From an uncultured Burkholderiales bacterium (GTDB taxonomy: Bacteria; Pseudomonadota; Gammaproteobacteria; Burkholderiales; Burkholderiaceae_C), in NCBI GenBank assembly GCA_903953985.1, contig CAJBLW010000342.1, positions 1 through 8,852 of the forward strand: DNA of 8,852 nt, in the 5' to 3' direction. Under the pieces are notes generated by a model. That model was not told where the DNA came from and made no database searches. It saw only the letters and a program-made list of their open reading frames with translations. Shown here piece after piece: positions 1 to 5,372 of the stretch (position 1 is its first letter; each line of letters starts with the position of its first letter). A program made the position numbers and the translations under genes.

Positions 1-302
1 GGAATCTCGATCACCAGATCCTGCTTGGCCACAAAGGCCTGACAGCTCAAGCGCGAGTTGGGCTCCAGGCCCCAGGCTCGGTCGAGCAGGTCTTCCTCGG
101 TTTCTTCCATCTCACCCAGGCTTTTAAAGCCTTCACGCACCACCACGTGGCAGGTAGTGCAGGCGGCGCTCATGTCGCAGGCGTGTTCGATGTTGATGTG
201 GTTGTCGAGCAGAGCTTCGCAGATGCTGGTGCCCGCAGGCGCGGTGATTTCTGCTCCGTTGGGGCAGTATTCGGCATGGGGCAGGATTTTGATGACGGGC
301 AT
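1..302 (-). CDS. fdx: ISC-type [2Fe-2S] ferredoxin, 3' end cut off by the window edge
   Basis: This is the electron-transfer ferredoxin of the ISC machinery, thought to supply electrons for cluster assembly on IscU. The first 101 residues are visible and run off the window edge; the family is usually about 110-115 residues, so only the last dozen or so are missing. It begins MPVIKILPHAEYCPNG and carries the adrenodoxin-type cluster ligands C42-x5-C48-x2-C51 in EHACDMSAACTTCHVVV, plus C87 in SRLSCQAF, the same positions as in E. coli Fdx. The acidic stretch GEMEETEEDLLD (about 63-74) is the expected partner-binding face. The ATG lies 14 bases after the hscA stop, with no strong Shine-Dalgarno, so it is probably translated from the isc transcript by coupling. 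No iscX can be seen because the window ends. Confidence 0.95.
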   Translation of the reverse strand, partial: MPVIKILPHAEYCPNGAEITAPAGTSICEALLDNHINIEHACDMSAACTTCHVVVREGFKSLGEMEETEEDLLDRAWGLEPNSRLSCQAFVAKQDLVIEI

Positions 303-316
303 GGCGGTATTGTGGA

Positions 317-2182
317 TTACATCGACTGGATATTTTGGCCAGCCAGGGCTTTCTGGATGCTGTGGTTCATGCGTTCGGCCGCAAAGGCTTCGGTGCCCTT
401 GGCCAGCGCCTGGGTGCAGTCTTCCAGGGTTTGGGCGTCTTGCTCGGTCTGGACAGCCGCTTGCAAGGTGACCATCAGGGCGTCGATTTGGGCACGGTCG
501 GCAACGCTCAGCAATTGGCCATCGGCTGTCAAGGCGCTGCGTGTGGCCAGCAGCATGCGGTCGGCGTCCACTCGCGCCTCGACCAAGGCGCGAGCTTTCA
601 TGTCGGCTTGAGCGGTCGTGAAGCTCTCTTGCAGCATGGTGGCAATCTGATCGTCGCTCAAGCCATACGAAGGCTTGACGTCAATGCGCGCCTCTACGCC
701 GCTGATTTGTTCTTTGGCCCCCACGCTCAGCAGGCCATCGGCGTCCACCGTGAAGGTCACGCGGATGCGGGCTGCGCCTGCAGCCATGGGCGGAATGCCG
801 CGCAGCTCAAAGCGGGCCAAGCTTCGGCAGTCTTGCACCAGGTCGCGTTCGCCCTGCACCACATGCAGCGCCAAGGCGGTCTGCCCGTCTTGGTAGGTGG
901 TGAAGTCTTGCGCCATGGCGGTGGGGATGGTCTGGTTGCGCGGGATGATGCGCTCGACCAAACCGCCCATGGTCTCGATGCCCAGCGACAACGGGATCAC
1001 ATCGAGCAGCAGCAACTCGCCAGAAGCGTTGTTGCCCGCCAGTTGGTTGGCCTGGATGGATGCGCCCAAAGCGACGACTTCGTCGGGGTTGAGGTTGTTG
1101 AGTGGCGCTTGGCCAAAAAATTCGGCCACGGCGAGCTGGATTTGCGGCATGCGGGTAGAGCCGCCCACCATGACCACGCCTTGCACTTCGTCTTTGGCCA
1201 GTTGCGCATCGCGCAGCGCTTTGCGCACGGCGGTGATGCAGCGGGCCGTCAGGGCTTGGGTGGCTTGCTCAAAATCTGCACGGTTGATTAGCTCCGACAA
1301 GCTTCCAGTGGACAAGGCGGCACTGAGCGCGACCGCATCGGCGGTGGTGAGTGCTTCTTTGGCGGCACGGGCAGCGGCCTTGAGCACGGTTTTGTCTTCG
1401 GCTGTGGCCGCCTGCAATGCGGGCTGTCGCACCATGGCGACATCGGCCAGGGCTTGGTCGTAATCGTCACCACCCAAGGCGGAGTCACCACCGGTGGACA
1501 AGACCTCGAACACGCCTTGGGTCAGGCGCAGGATGGAAATATCGAAGGTACCACCGCCCAGATCAAACACGGCGTAAACGCCCTCGCTGGCGTTGTCTAG
1601 GCCATAAGCAATGGCCGCTGCTGTCGGCTCGTTGATGAGACGCAGCACGTTCAAGCCCGCCAATTGTGCGGCGTCTTTGGTGGCTTGGCGCTGGGCGTCG
1701 TCAAAGTAAGCGGGCACGGTGATGACCGCGCCGTAAAGGTCGTCGTTGAATGTGTCTTCGGCACGGTAGCGCAAGGTGGCCAAAATTTCGGCACTCACCT
1801 CGACGGGCGATTTGGGGCCTTGCACGGTTTGAATGGACAGCATGCCCTGTTGACTGGCGGTGAACTCGTAAGGCAGTTTGCTGCGATCGACGATGTCTTG
1901 CAGGCCACGGCCCATGAAGCGCTTGACCGAGGCGATGGTGTTGACCGGATCGCTGGCGGCAGATTGCACAGCGTCAAAACCAATTTGACGGCCTTGCCCC
2001 GGCATGAATCGAACCACCGAAGGCAGGATGACCCGCCCATCGTCATCGGGCAAGCATTCGGCCACGCCGTTGCGCACTGAGGCCACCAGCGAATGCGTGG
2101 TGCCCAGGTCGATGCCCACGGCGATCCGGCGTTGGTGGGGGTCGGGCGACTGGCCCGGTTCAGAAATCTGCAATAACGCCAT
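317..2182 (-). CDS. hscA: Hsp70-family chaperone HscA of iron-sulphur cluster assembly
   Basis: HscA is a specialised Hsp70 that, with HscB, binds the LPPVK motif of IscU and uses ATP to promote cluster transfer. The 621-residue product is close to E. coli HscA (616). Its N-terminus, MALLQISEPGQS, is nearly the same as in E. coli, which fixes the ATG at 2182; a TTG two codons upstream is also in frame but less likely. Visible motifs are the phosphate-1 loop GIDLGTTHSL (about 23-32, with His where most Hsp70s have Asn), NEPTAAAIAYGLD (about 185-197), the phosphate-2 loop FDLGGGTFDIS (206-216) and the adenosine motif VVMVGGSTRMP (about 336-346). The interdomain linker LLLLDVIPLSLG (about 390-401) leads into a substrate-binding domain with QDFTTYQDGQTA and VKPSYGL. 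The C-terminal helical lid ends in IQSM. It starts 17 bases after hscB with a poor Shine-Dalgarno, suggesting translational coupling. The frame is intact. Confidence 0.97.
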   Translation of the reverse strand: MALLQISEPGQSPDPHQRRIAVGIDLGTTHSLVASVRNGVAECLPDDDGRVILPSVVRFMPGQGRQIGFDAVQSAASDPVNTIASVKRFMGRGLQDIVDRSKLPYEFTASQQGMLSIQTVQGPKSPVEVSAEILATLRYRAEDTFNDDLYGAVITVPAYFDDAQRQATKDAAQLAGLNVLRLINEPTAAAIAYGLDNASEGVYAVFDLGGGTFDISILRLTQGVFEVLSTGGDSALGGDDYDQALADVAMVRQPALQAATAEDKTVLKAAARAAKEALTTADAVALSAALSTGSLSELINRADFEQATQALTARCITAVRKALRDAQLAKDEVQGVVMVGGSTRMPQIQLAVAEFFGQAPLNNLNPDEVVALGASIQANQLAGNNASGELLLLDVIPLSLGIETMGGLVERIIPRNQTIPTAMAQDFTTYQDGQTALALHVVQGERDLVQDCRSLARFELRGIPPMAAGAARIRVTFTVDADGLLSVGAKEQISGVEARIDVKPSYGLSDDQIATMLQESFTTAQADMKARALVEARVDADRMLLATRSALTADGQLLSVADRAQIDALMVTLQAAVQTEQDAQTLEDCTQALAKGTEAFAAERMNHSIQKALAGQNIQSM

Positions 2183-2199
2183 GGTCAATCAGTGGGGGG

Positions 2200-2718
2200 T
2201 CAGGTCAATCGGTCGAGTTTAGCGTTCACTTCTTGCGTGAAGCGCTCAATGAACATCAGCGCCCTCACCTGCCCCACGGCTTGCGCGGGGTCTTTGGCCA
2301 CATCGAGCAAATCGCTCAGCGTTTGCTGCACTCGGCGCTGCTCGGTAGCCACAACGCCTGCCAGGGCTTCGAGGCCTTGGACACTGCCCGTGTCTTCCAG
2401 GCTTTCACGCCATTCCATCTGCTGCATCAGGAATGCGGTGGGCATGGCCGTGTTGTTTTCAGCCTGCACGGGCGCACCTTGCAATTCGCACAAATAGGCG
2501 GCGCGCTTCAGCGGGTCTTTCAGACGTTGATAAGCCTCGTTGATGCGCACCGACCACTGCATGGCCACGCGCTGGGCGGCGGCGCCATCGGCAGCAAAGC
2601 GGTCGGGGTGGGCTTCACGTTGCAGGGCTTTCCAGCGGGCATCGAGCTGAGCGCGGTCCTGCGCAAACTGCACAGGCACATCAAACAGCGCGAAGTCGTT
2701 GGCTTGAAGCGAGATCAC
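2200..2718 (-). CDS. hscB: J-domain co-chaperone HscB of iron-sulphur cluster assembly
   Basis: HscB is the J-protein that delivers IscU to HscA and stimulates its ATPase. The product is 172 residues, matching the usual length of about 170. An N-terminal J domain begins at ANDFALFDVP and holds the HPD motif (residues 37-39) in REAHPDRFA, followed by NEAYQRLKDPLKRAAYLCEL as in E. coli HscB. The rest is the helical C-terminal domain that binds IscU (MEWRESLED, then RFTQEVNAKLDRL). There is no ATG start. I chose GTG at 2718 because a GGA lies 9 bases upstream; TTG at 2724 is the alternative (174 residues) but leaves only 3 bases to the same GGA. It follows iscA by 21 bases and precedes hscA by 17, in the conserved order. 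Confidence 0.94.
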   Translation of the reverse strand: MISLQANDFALFDVPVQFAQDRAQLDARWKALQREAHPDRFAADGAAAQRVAMQWSVRINEAYQRLKDPLKRAAYLCELQGAPVQAENNTAMPTAFLMQQMEWRESLEDTGSVQGLEALAGVVATEQRRVQQTLSDLLDVAKDPAQAVGQVRALMFIERFTQEVNAKLDRLT

Positions 2719-2739
2719 GCGCAAAAATCCAAACTCGTC

Positions 2740-3063
2740 TCAGACGCGGAAGGATTCACCGCAACCACAGCGGTCGCGCTCGTTGGGGTTGTTGAAGCGA
2801 AACCCCTCGTTCAGGCCTTCGCGCACAAAGTCCAACTCTGTGCCATCGATGTAGGCCAGGCTTTTGGGGTCCACCAGCACCTTGACGCCGTGGCCTTCAA
2901 AGACCACGTCTTCTGGGGCGATGTCATCCACGTACTCAAGCTTGTAGGCCAGGCCCGAGCAGCCCGTGGTCTTGACGCCCAATCGCACACCCACACCCGA
3001 CCCACGTTTGGCCAAGTAGCGGGTCACATGCCGCGCTGCGGCGGCAGACAGTGAGATGGCCAT
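2740..3063 (-). CDS. iscA: A-type iron-sulphur carrier/assembly protein IscA
   Basis: IscA binds iron or a cluster and helps build or deliver [4Fe-4S] clusters. The 107-residue protein has the A-type signature GCSGLAYKLEY with C35, and the C-terminal CGCGESF with C99 and C101. These are the three conserved cluster/iron ligands at the same numbering as E. coli IscA (107 residues). Its place directly after iscU in the operon separates it from the paralogues ErpA and SufA, which usually lie elsewhere. The ATG at 3063 is one base beyond the iscU TGA, so the two are almost certainly translationally coupled. Nothing is missing or broken. Confidence 0.97.
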   Translation of the reverse strand: MAISLSAAAARHVTRYLAKRGSGVGVRLGVKTTGCSGLAYKLEYVDDIAPEDVVFEGHGVKVLVDPKSLAYIDGTELDFVREGLNEGFRFNNPNERDRCGCGESFRV

Positions 3064-3064
3064 G

Positions 3065-3451
3065 TCAGTTCAGGTGTTTCTTTTTGTAGTCTTCCACGGC
3101 CGCCTTGATGGCATCTTCGGCCAGGATGGAGCAGTGGATTTTGACCGGTGGCAGCGCCAGCTCTTCAGCGATTTCGCTGTTCTTGAGGGCTGCAGCTTGG
3201 TCGAGCGTTTTGCCCTTGACCCATTCGGTCACGAGCGAGCTTGACGCAATGGCCGAGCCGCAGCCATACGTCTTGAATCGCGCGTCTTCGATCACGCCAG
3301 TTGTCGGGTTGACCTTAATCTGCAGCTTCATCACGTCGCCGCAAGCCGGTGCGCCGACCATGCCGGTGCCCACGCTGTCGTCGCCTTTGTCAAACGAGCC
3401 GACATTGCGGGGGTTTTCGTAGTGGTCAACCACTTTTTCAGAATATGCCAT
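3065..3451 (-). CDS. iscU: Iron-sulphur cluster scaffold protein IscU
   Basis: IscU is the scaffold on which a [2Fe-2S] cluster is built from IscS-derived sulphur before HscA/HscB-assisted transfer. The 128-residue product starts MAYSEKVVDHYENPRNVGSF, almost identical to E. coli. Cluster ligands and catalytic residues are C37 and D39 (APACGDVMK), C64 (KTYGCGSAIAS), and H106-C107 just after the HscA recognition motif LPPVK (100-104). Numbering past residue 48 is one higher than E. coli because the turn after KVN reads PTTGVIED, one residue longer. The ATG is preceded by a GGAG eight bases upstream. It lies 32 bases after iscS, the widest gap within the operon. Confidence 0.98.
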   Translation of the reverse strand: MAYSEKVVDHYENPRNVGSFDKGDDSVGTGMVGAPACGDVMKLQIKVNPTTGVIEDARFKTYGCGSAIASSSLVTEWVKGKTLDQAAALKNSEIAEELALPPVKIHCSILAEDAIKAAVEDYKKKHLN

Positions 3452-3459
3452 GGTGTTTT

Positions 3460-3463
3460 CTCC
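3460..3463 (-). promoter_or_regulatory. Ribosome binding site of iscU
   Basis: GGAG on the minus strand, eight bases before the iscU ATG and inside the 32-base iscS-iscU gap. It is the clearest Shine-Dalgarno between structural genes of the operon, in line with the scaffold needing high independent translation. Confidence 0.7.
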
Positions 3464-3483
3464 GTATTCAGGTCAATGTCAGC

Positions 3484-4701
3484 TCAGTGGGCAGCCCACT
3501 GAATGGTGCTCAAGTCGATGCCATCTTGGTGCATTTCCCACAGGGGGCTGAGATCGCGCAACTTGGCCACGTTTTCGCGGATGGTTTTGATCGCGTAATC
3601 GATGTCCTCTTCCGTGGACCAGCGGCCAATCGTCATGCGCAGGCTGCTGTGGGCCAACTCGTCGCTGCGGCCCAGGGCGCGCAACACATAGCTGGGCTCA
3701 AGGCTGGCCGAGGTACAGGCCGAGCCCGACGACACCGCCAGACCCTTGATGCCCATGATGAGTGATTCACCTTCGACAAAGTTGAAGCTCATGTTGATGT
3801 TGTGCGGCACGCGCTGGGTGGCATGACCATTCAAAAACACCTGCTCCATGTCGCTCAGGCCGTTGATCAGACGGTCGTGCAAAGCGCGGGCCTTGGCGTT
3901 GTCTTGCGCCATTTCCAGCTTGGCAATGCGAAACGCCTCGCCCATGCCCACACACTGGTGCGTGGGCAAGGTGCCCGAGCGCATGCCGCGCTCGTGACCG
4001 CCCCCGTGCATTTGCGCTTCCAGGCGAATGCGGGGCTTGCGCCGCACATACAAAGCGCCAATGCCTTTGGGCCCATAGGTTTTGTGCGAAGCCAGGCTCA
4101 TCAGATCGATGGGCAACTGGGTCATGTCGATCTCGACCTTGCCAGTGGCTTGGGCCGCATCAACGTGGAAGATGATGCCTTTTTCGCGGCACAGGTTGCC
4201 AATCGCGGTCACGTCCTGGATGACGCCGATTTCGTTGTTCACGAACATCACGCTGATCAAGATAGTGTCGGGACGAATGGCGGCCTTGAGCGCGTCCATG
4301 TCCAGCAAACCATCGGCCTGCACGTCCATGTAGGTCACTTCAAAACCCTGGCGCTCCAGCTCGCGCATGGTGTCGAGCACAGCTTTGTGTTCGGTCTTGA
4401 CGGTGATCAGGTGCTTGCCGCGTGACTTGTAGAACTGCGCTGCGCCTTTGATGGCCAAGTTGTTGGACTCGGTTGCGCCACTGGTCCAAACGATTTCGCG
4501 GGAGTCGGCACCGATCAGATCAGCCACTTGCTCACGGGCTTTTTCGACGGCGGCTTCGGCCTCCCAGCCCCAGGCGTGGGTGCGCGATGCGGGGTTGCCA
4601 AAGTGCTCGCGCAACCAAGGGACGATGGCGTCCACCACCCGAGGATCACAAGGGTTGGTGGCGCCGTAATCAAGGTAAATGGGGAAATGGGGTGTGGTCA
4701 T
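3484..4701 (-). CDS. iscS: Cysteine desulphurase IscS (PLP-dependent)
   Basis: IscS converts L-cysteine to alanine, holding the sulphur as a persulphide that it passes to IscU and to other acceptors such as tRNA thiolation enzymes. The 405-residue product matches E. coli IscS (404). Visible PLP-site residues are H105 (KTEHKAVLD), N156 (VNNEIGV), D181 and Q184 (HVDAAQATGK) and the Schiff-base lysine K207 (LASHKTYGPKG). The catalytic mobile-loop cysteine is C329 in SSGSACTSASLEPSYVLRALG. The C-terminus LSPLWEMHQDGIDLSTIQWAAH keeps the IscU-docking tail. The N-terminal substrate loop reads DYGATNPCDPRV where E. coli has DYSATTPVDPRV, so G13, N16 and C18 differ. The ATG is 20 bases after iscR, with a purine-rich AAGAAGAA ahead as a weak ribosome binding site. 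Confidence 0.98.
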   Translation of the reverse strand: MTTPHFPIYLDYGATNPCDPRVVDAIVPWLREHFGNPASRTHAWGWEAEAAVEKAREQVADLIGADSREIVWTSGATESNNLAIKGAAQFYKSRGKHLITVKTEHKAVLDTMRELERQGFEVTYMDVQADGLLDMDALKAAIRPDTILISVMFVNNEIGVIQDVTAIGNLCREKGIIFHVDAAQATGKVEIDMTQLPIDLMSLASHKTYGPKGIGALYVRRKPRIRLEAQMHGGGHERGMRSGTLPTHQCVGMGEAFRIAKLEMAQDNAKARALHDRLINGLSDMEQVFLNGHATQRVPHNINMSFNFVEGESLIMGIKGLAVSSGSACTSASLEPSYVLRALGRSDELAHSSLRMTIGRWSTEEDIDYAIKTIRENVAKLRDLSPLWEMHQDGIDLSTIQWAAH

Positions 4702-4721
4702 GGTCTGTTCTTCTTCAGGAA

Positions 4722-5258
4722 TCAGGATTTGGCGAACATGTTGCCCAATTCGAACACCGAGTTGGGCACATTCACGCGGATAGGCTGGCTGATCGGCATG
4801 GGGGCAATCGCACGCTTGAGGCTGGGCTTGTTTTCAACAACCAAGCCTTTAGCCAATTGGTCGTCCACCAACTTTTGCAAGGACACCGAATCCAGAAACT
4901 CCACCATTTTAGAGTTGAGTGAGGCCCACAGGTCGTGTGTCATACAGCGGCCATCACCGCCATTGCAATTTTCTTTGCCGCCGCAGTGGGTGGCGTCAAT
5001 CGGCTCATCCACAGACAAAATGATGTCGGCCACGGTGATGTCTGTGGATTTGCGGCCCAAGGTGTAACCGCCACCGGGGCCACGGGTGGACTCAACCAAA
5101 TTGTGGCGACGCAACTTACCGAACAACTGCTCTAAATAGGACAGTGAAATCTGTTGGCGCTGGCTGATGGCGGCCAATGTCACGGGGCCTGCGTCTTGGC
5201 GCAAAGCCAAGTCGATCATGGCGGTGACGGCAAAACGGCCTTTGGTGGTTAAACGCAT
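4722..5258 (-). CDS. iscR: [2Fe-2S] Rrf2-family transcriptional regulator IscR
   Basis: IscR senses cluster supply: the [2Fe-2S] form represses the isc promoter, and loss of the cluster relieves it. The 178-residue protein starts MRLTTKGRFAVTAMIDLAL, the Rrf2 signature. The winged helix-turn-helix holds ISLSYLEQLFGKLR and GPGGGYTLGR (61-69). E43, the residue reported in E. coli to make type 1 site binding depend on the cluster, is present. Ligands are C92, C98, C105 and H108, with one more residue between the second and third Cys than E. coli (C104/H107). A C-terminal extension (about residues 138-178) differs from and is longer than E. coli IscR (162 in all). The ATG at 5258 is set by AGGAG six bases upstream; an in-frame TTG 22 codons earlier lies in the operator and is rejected. 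Confidence 0.97.
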   Translation of the reverse strand: MRLTTKGRFAVTAMIDLALRQDAGPVTLAAISQRQQISLSYLEQLFGKLRRHNLVESTRGPGGGYTLGRKSTDITVADIILSVDEPIDATHCGGKENCNGGDGRCMTHDLWASLNSKMVEFLDSVSLQKLVDDQLAKGLVVENKPSLKRAIAPMPISQPIRVNVPNSVFELGNMFAKS

Positions 5259-5264
5259 GGCAGA

Positions 5265-5269
5265 CTCCT
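5265..5269 (-). promoter_or_regulatory. Ribosome binding site of iscR
   Basis: AGGAG on the minus strand, six bases before the ATG at 5258. It decides the start of iscR against the longer in-frame TTG reading. Confidence 0.85.
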
Positions 5270-5300
5270 GAAGTGGGTGGAAGCGCTGTCTGAAAACCGG

Positions 5301-5334
5301 CTGAGTTGGTTCCCGACTAAACAAGTCAAGTATA
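5301..5334 (-). promoter_or_regulatory. Candidate iscR promoter overlapping the IscR operator
   Basis: TTGACT (5324-5329) is a good -35 hexamer, but 17 bases on the -10 position reads only ACTCAG. A near-consensus -10, TATACT (5329-5334), is the other choice, but it has no good -35 at normal spacing. Both overlap the proximal IscR box. A promoter must lie in this gap if the operon is autoregulated, but the exact start is not settled by sequence alone. Confidence 0.35.
5309..5333 (-). promoter_or_regulatory. Type 1 IscR operator, promoter-proximal copy
   Basis: Read on the minus strand, ATACTTGACTTGTTT continues with AGTCGGGAAC. Against the published E. coli type 1 pattern (ATASYYGACT, a central RWWWY, then AGTCRRSTAT), 21 of 25 positions agree by eye; mismatches are in the centre (two) and the last three bases (two). 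It sits about 50 bases before the iscR ATG and contains the best -35-like hexamer TTGACT, so bound holo-IscR should block RNA polymerase. This implies negative feedback on the isc operon, as in enterobacteria. Confidence 0.8.
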
Positions 5335-5338
5335 AGGC

Positions 5339-5363
5339 ATACCCGATCAAATCAGTCGGGTTA
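5339..5363 (-). promoter_or_regulatory. Type 1 IscR operator, distal copy
   Basis: Read on the minus strand, TAACCCGACTGATTT continues with GATCGGGTAT. By eye 21 of 25 positions agree with the type 1 IscR pattern; the first two bases and two in the right half-site differ. It has a clear dyad, ACCCGA against TCGGGT. Its centre is 30 bases from that of the proximal copy, about three helical turns, so the two dimers could bind on one face. It begins nine bases after the uvrB stop codon. Confidence 0.8.
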
Positions 5364-5372
5364 TAGGGTTAT

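Noticed and set aside
335..1291. Plus-strand open frame of 318 codons opposite hscA
   Set aside because: It is an antisense shadow of intact hscA with low-complexity composition (His, Gly, Gln) and no motif.
2233..3054. Plus-strand open frame of 273 codons spanning hscB and iscA in antisense
   Set aside because: It crosses two conserved genes and their junction; its composition is that of a shadow frame and it has no ribosome binding site I would trust.
5261..5292. CAGAC/GTCTG pair flanking the iscR ribosome binding site as a riboswitch-like hairpin
   Set aside because: It is five base pairs with a 22-base loop that cannot be extended; too weak to separate from chance.
5339..5363. Inverted repeat ACCCGA/TCGGGT after uvrB as an intrinsic terminator
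   Set aside because: The stem is only six bases around a 13-base centre and has no following T-tract; the type 1 IscR operator pattern explains it better.
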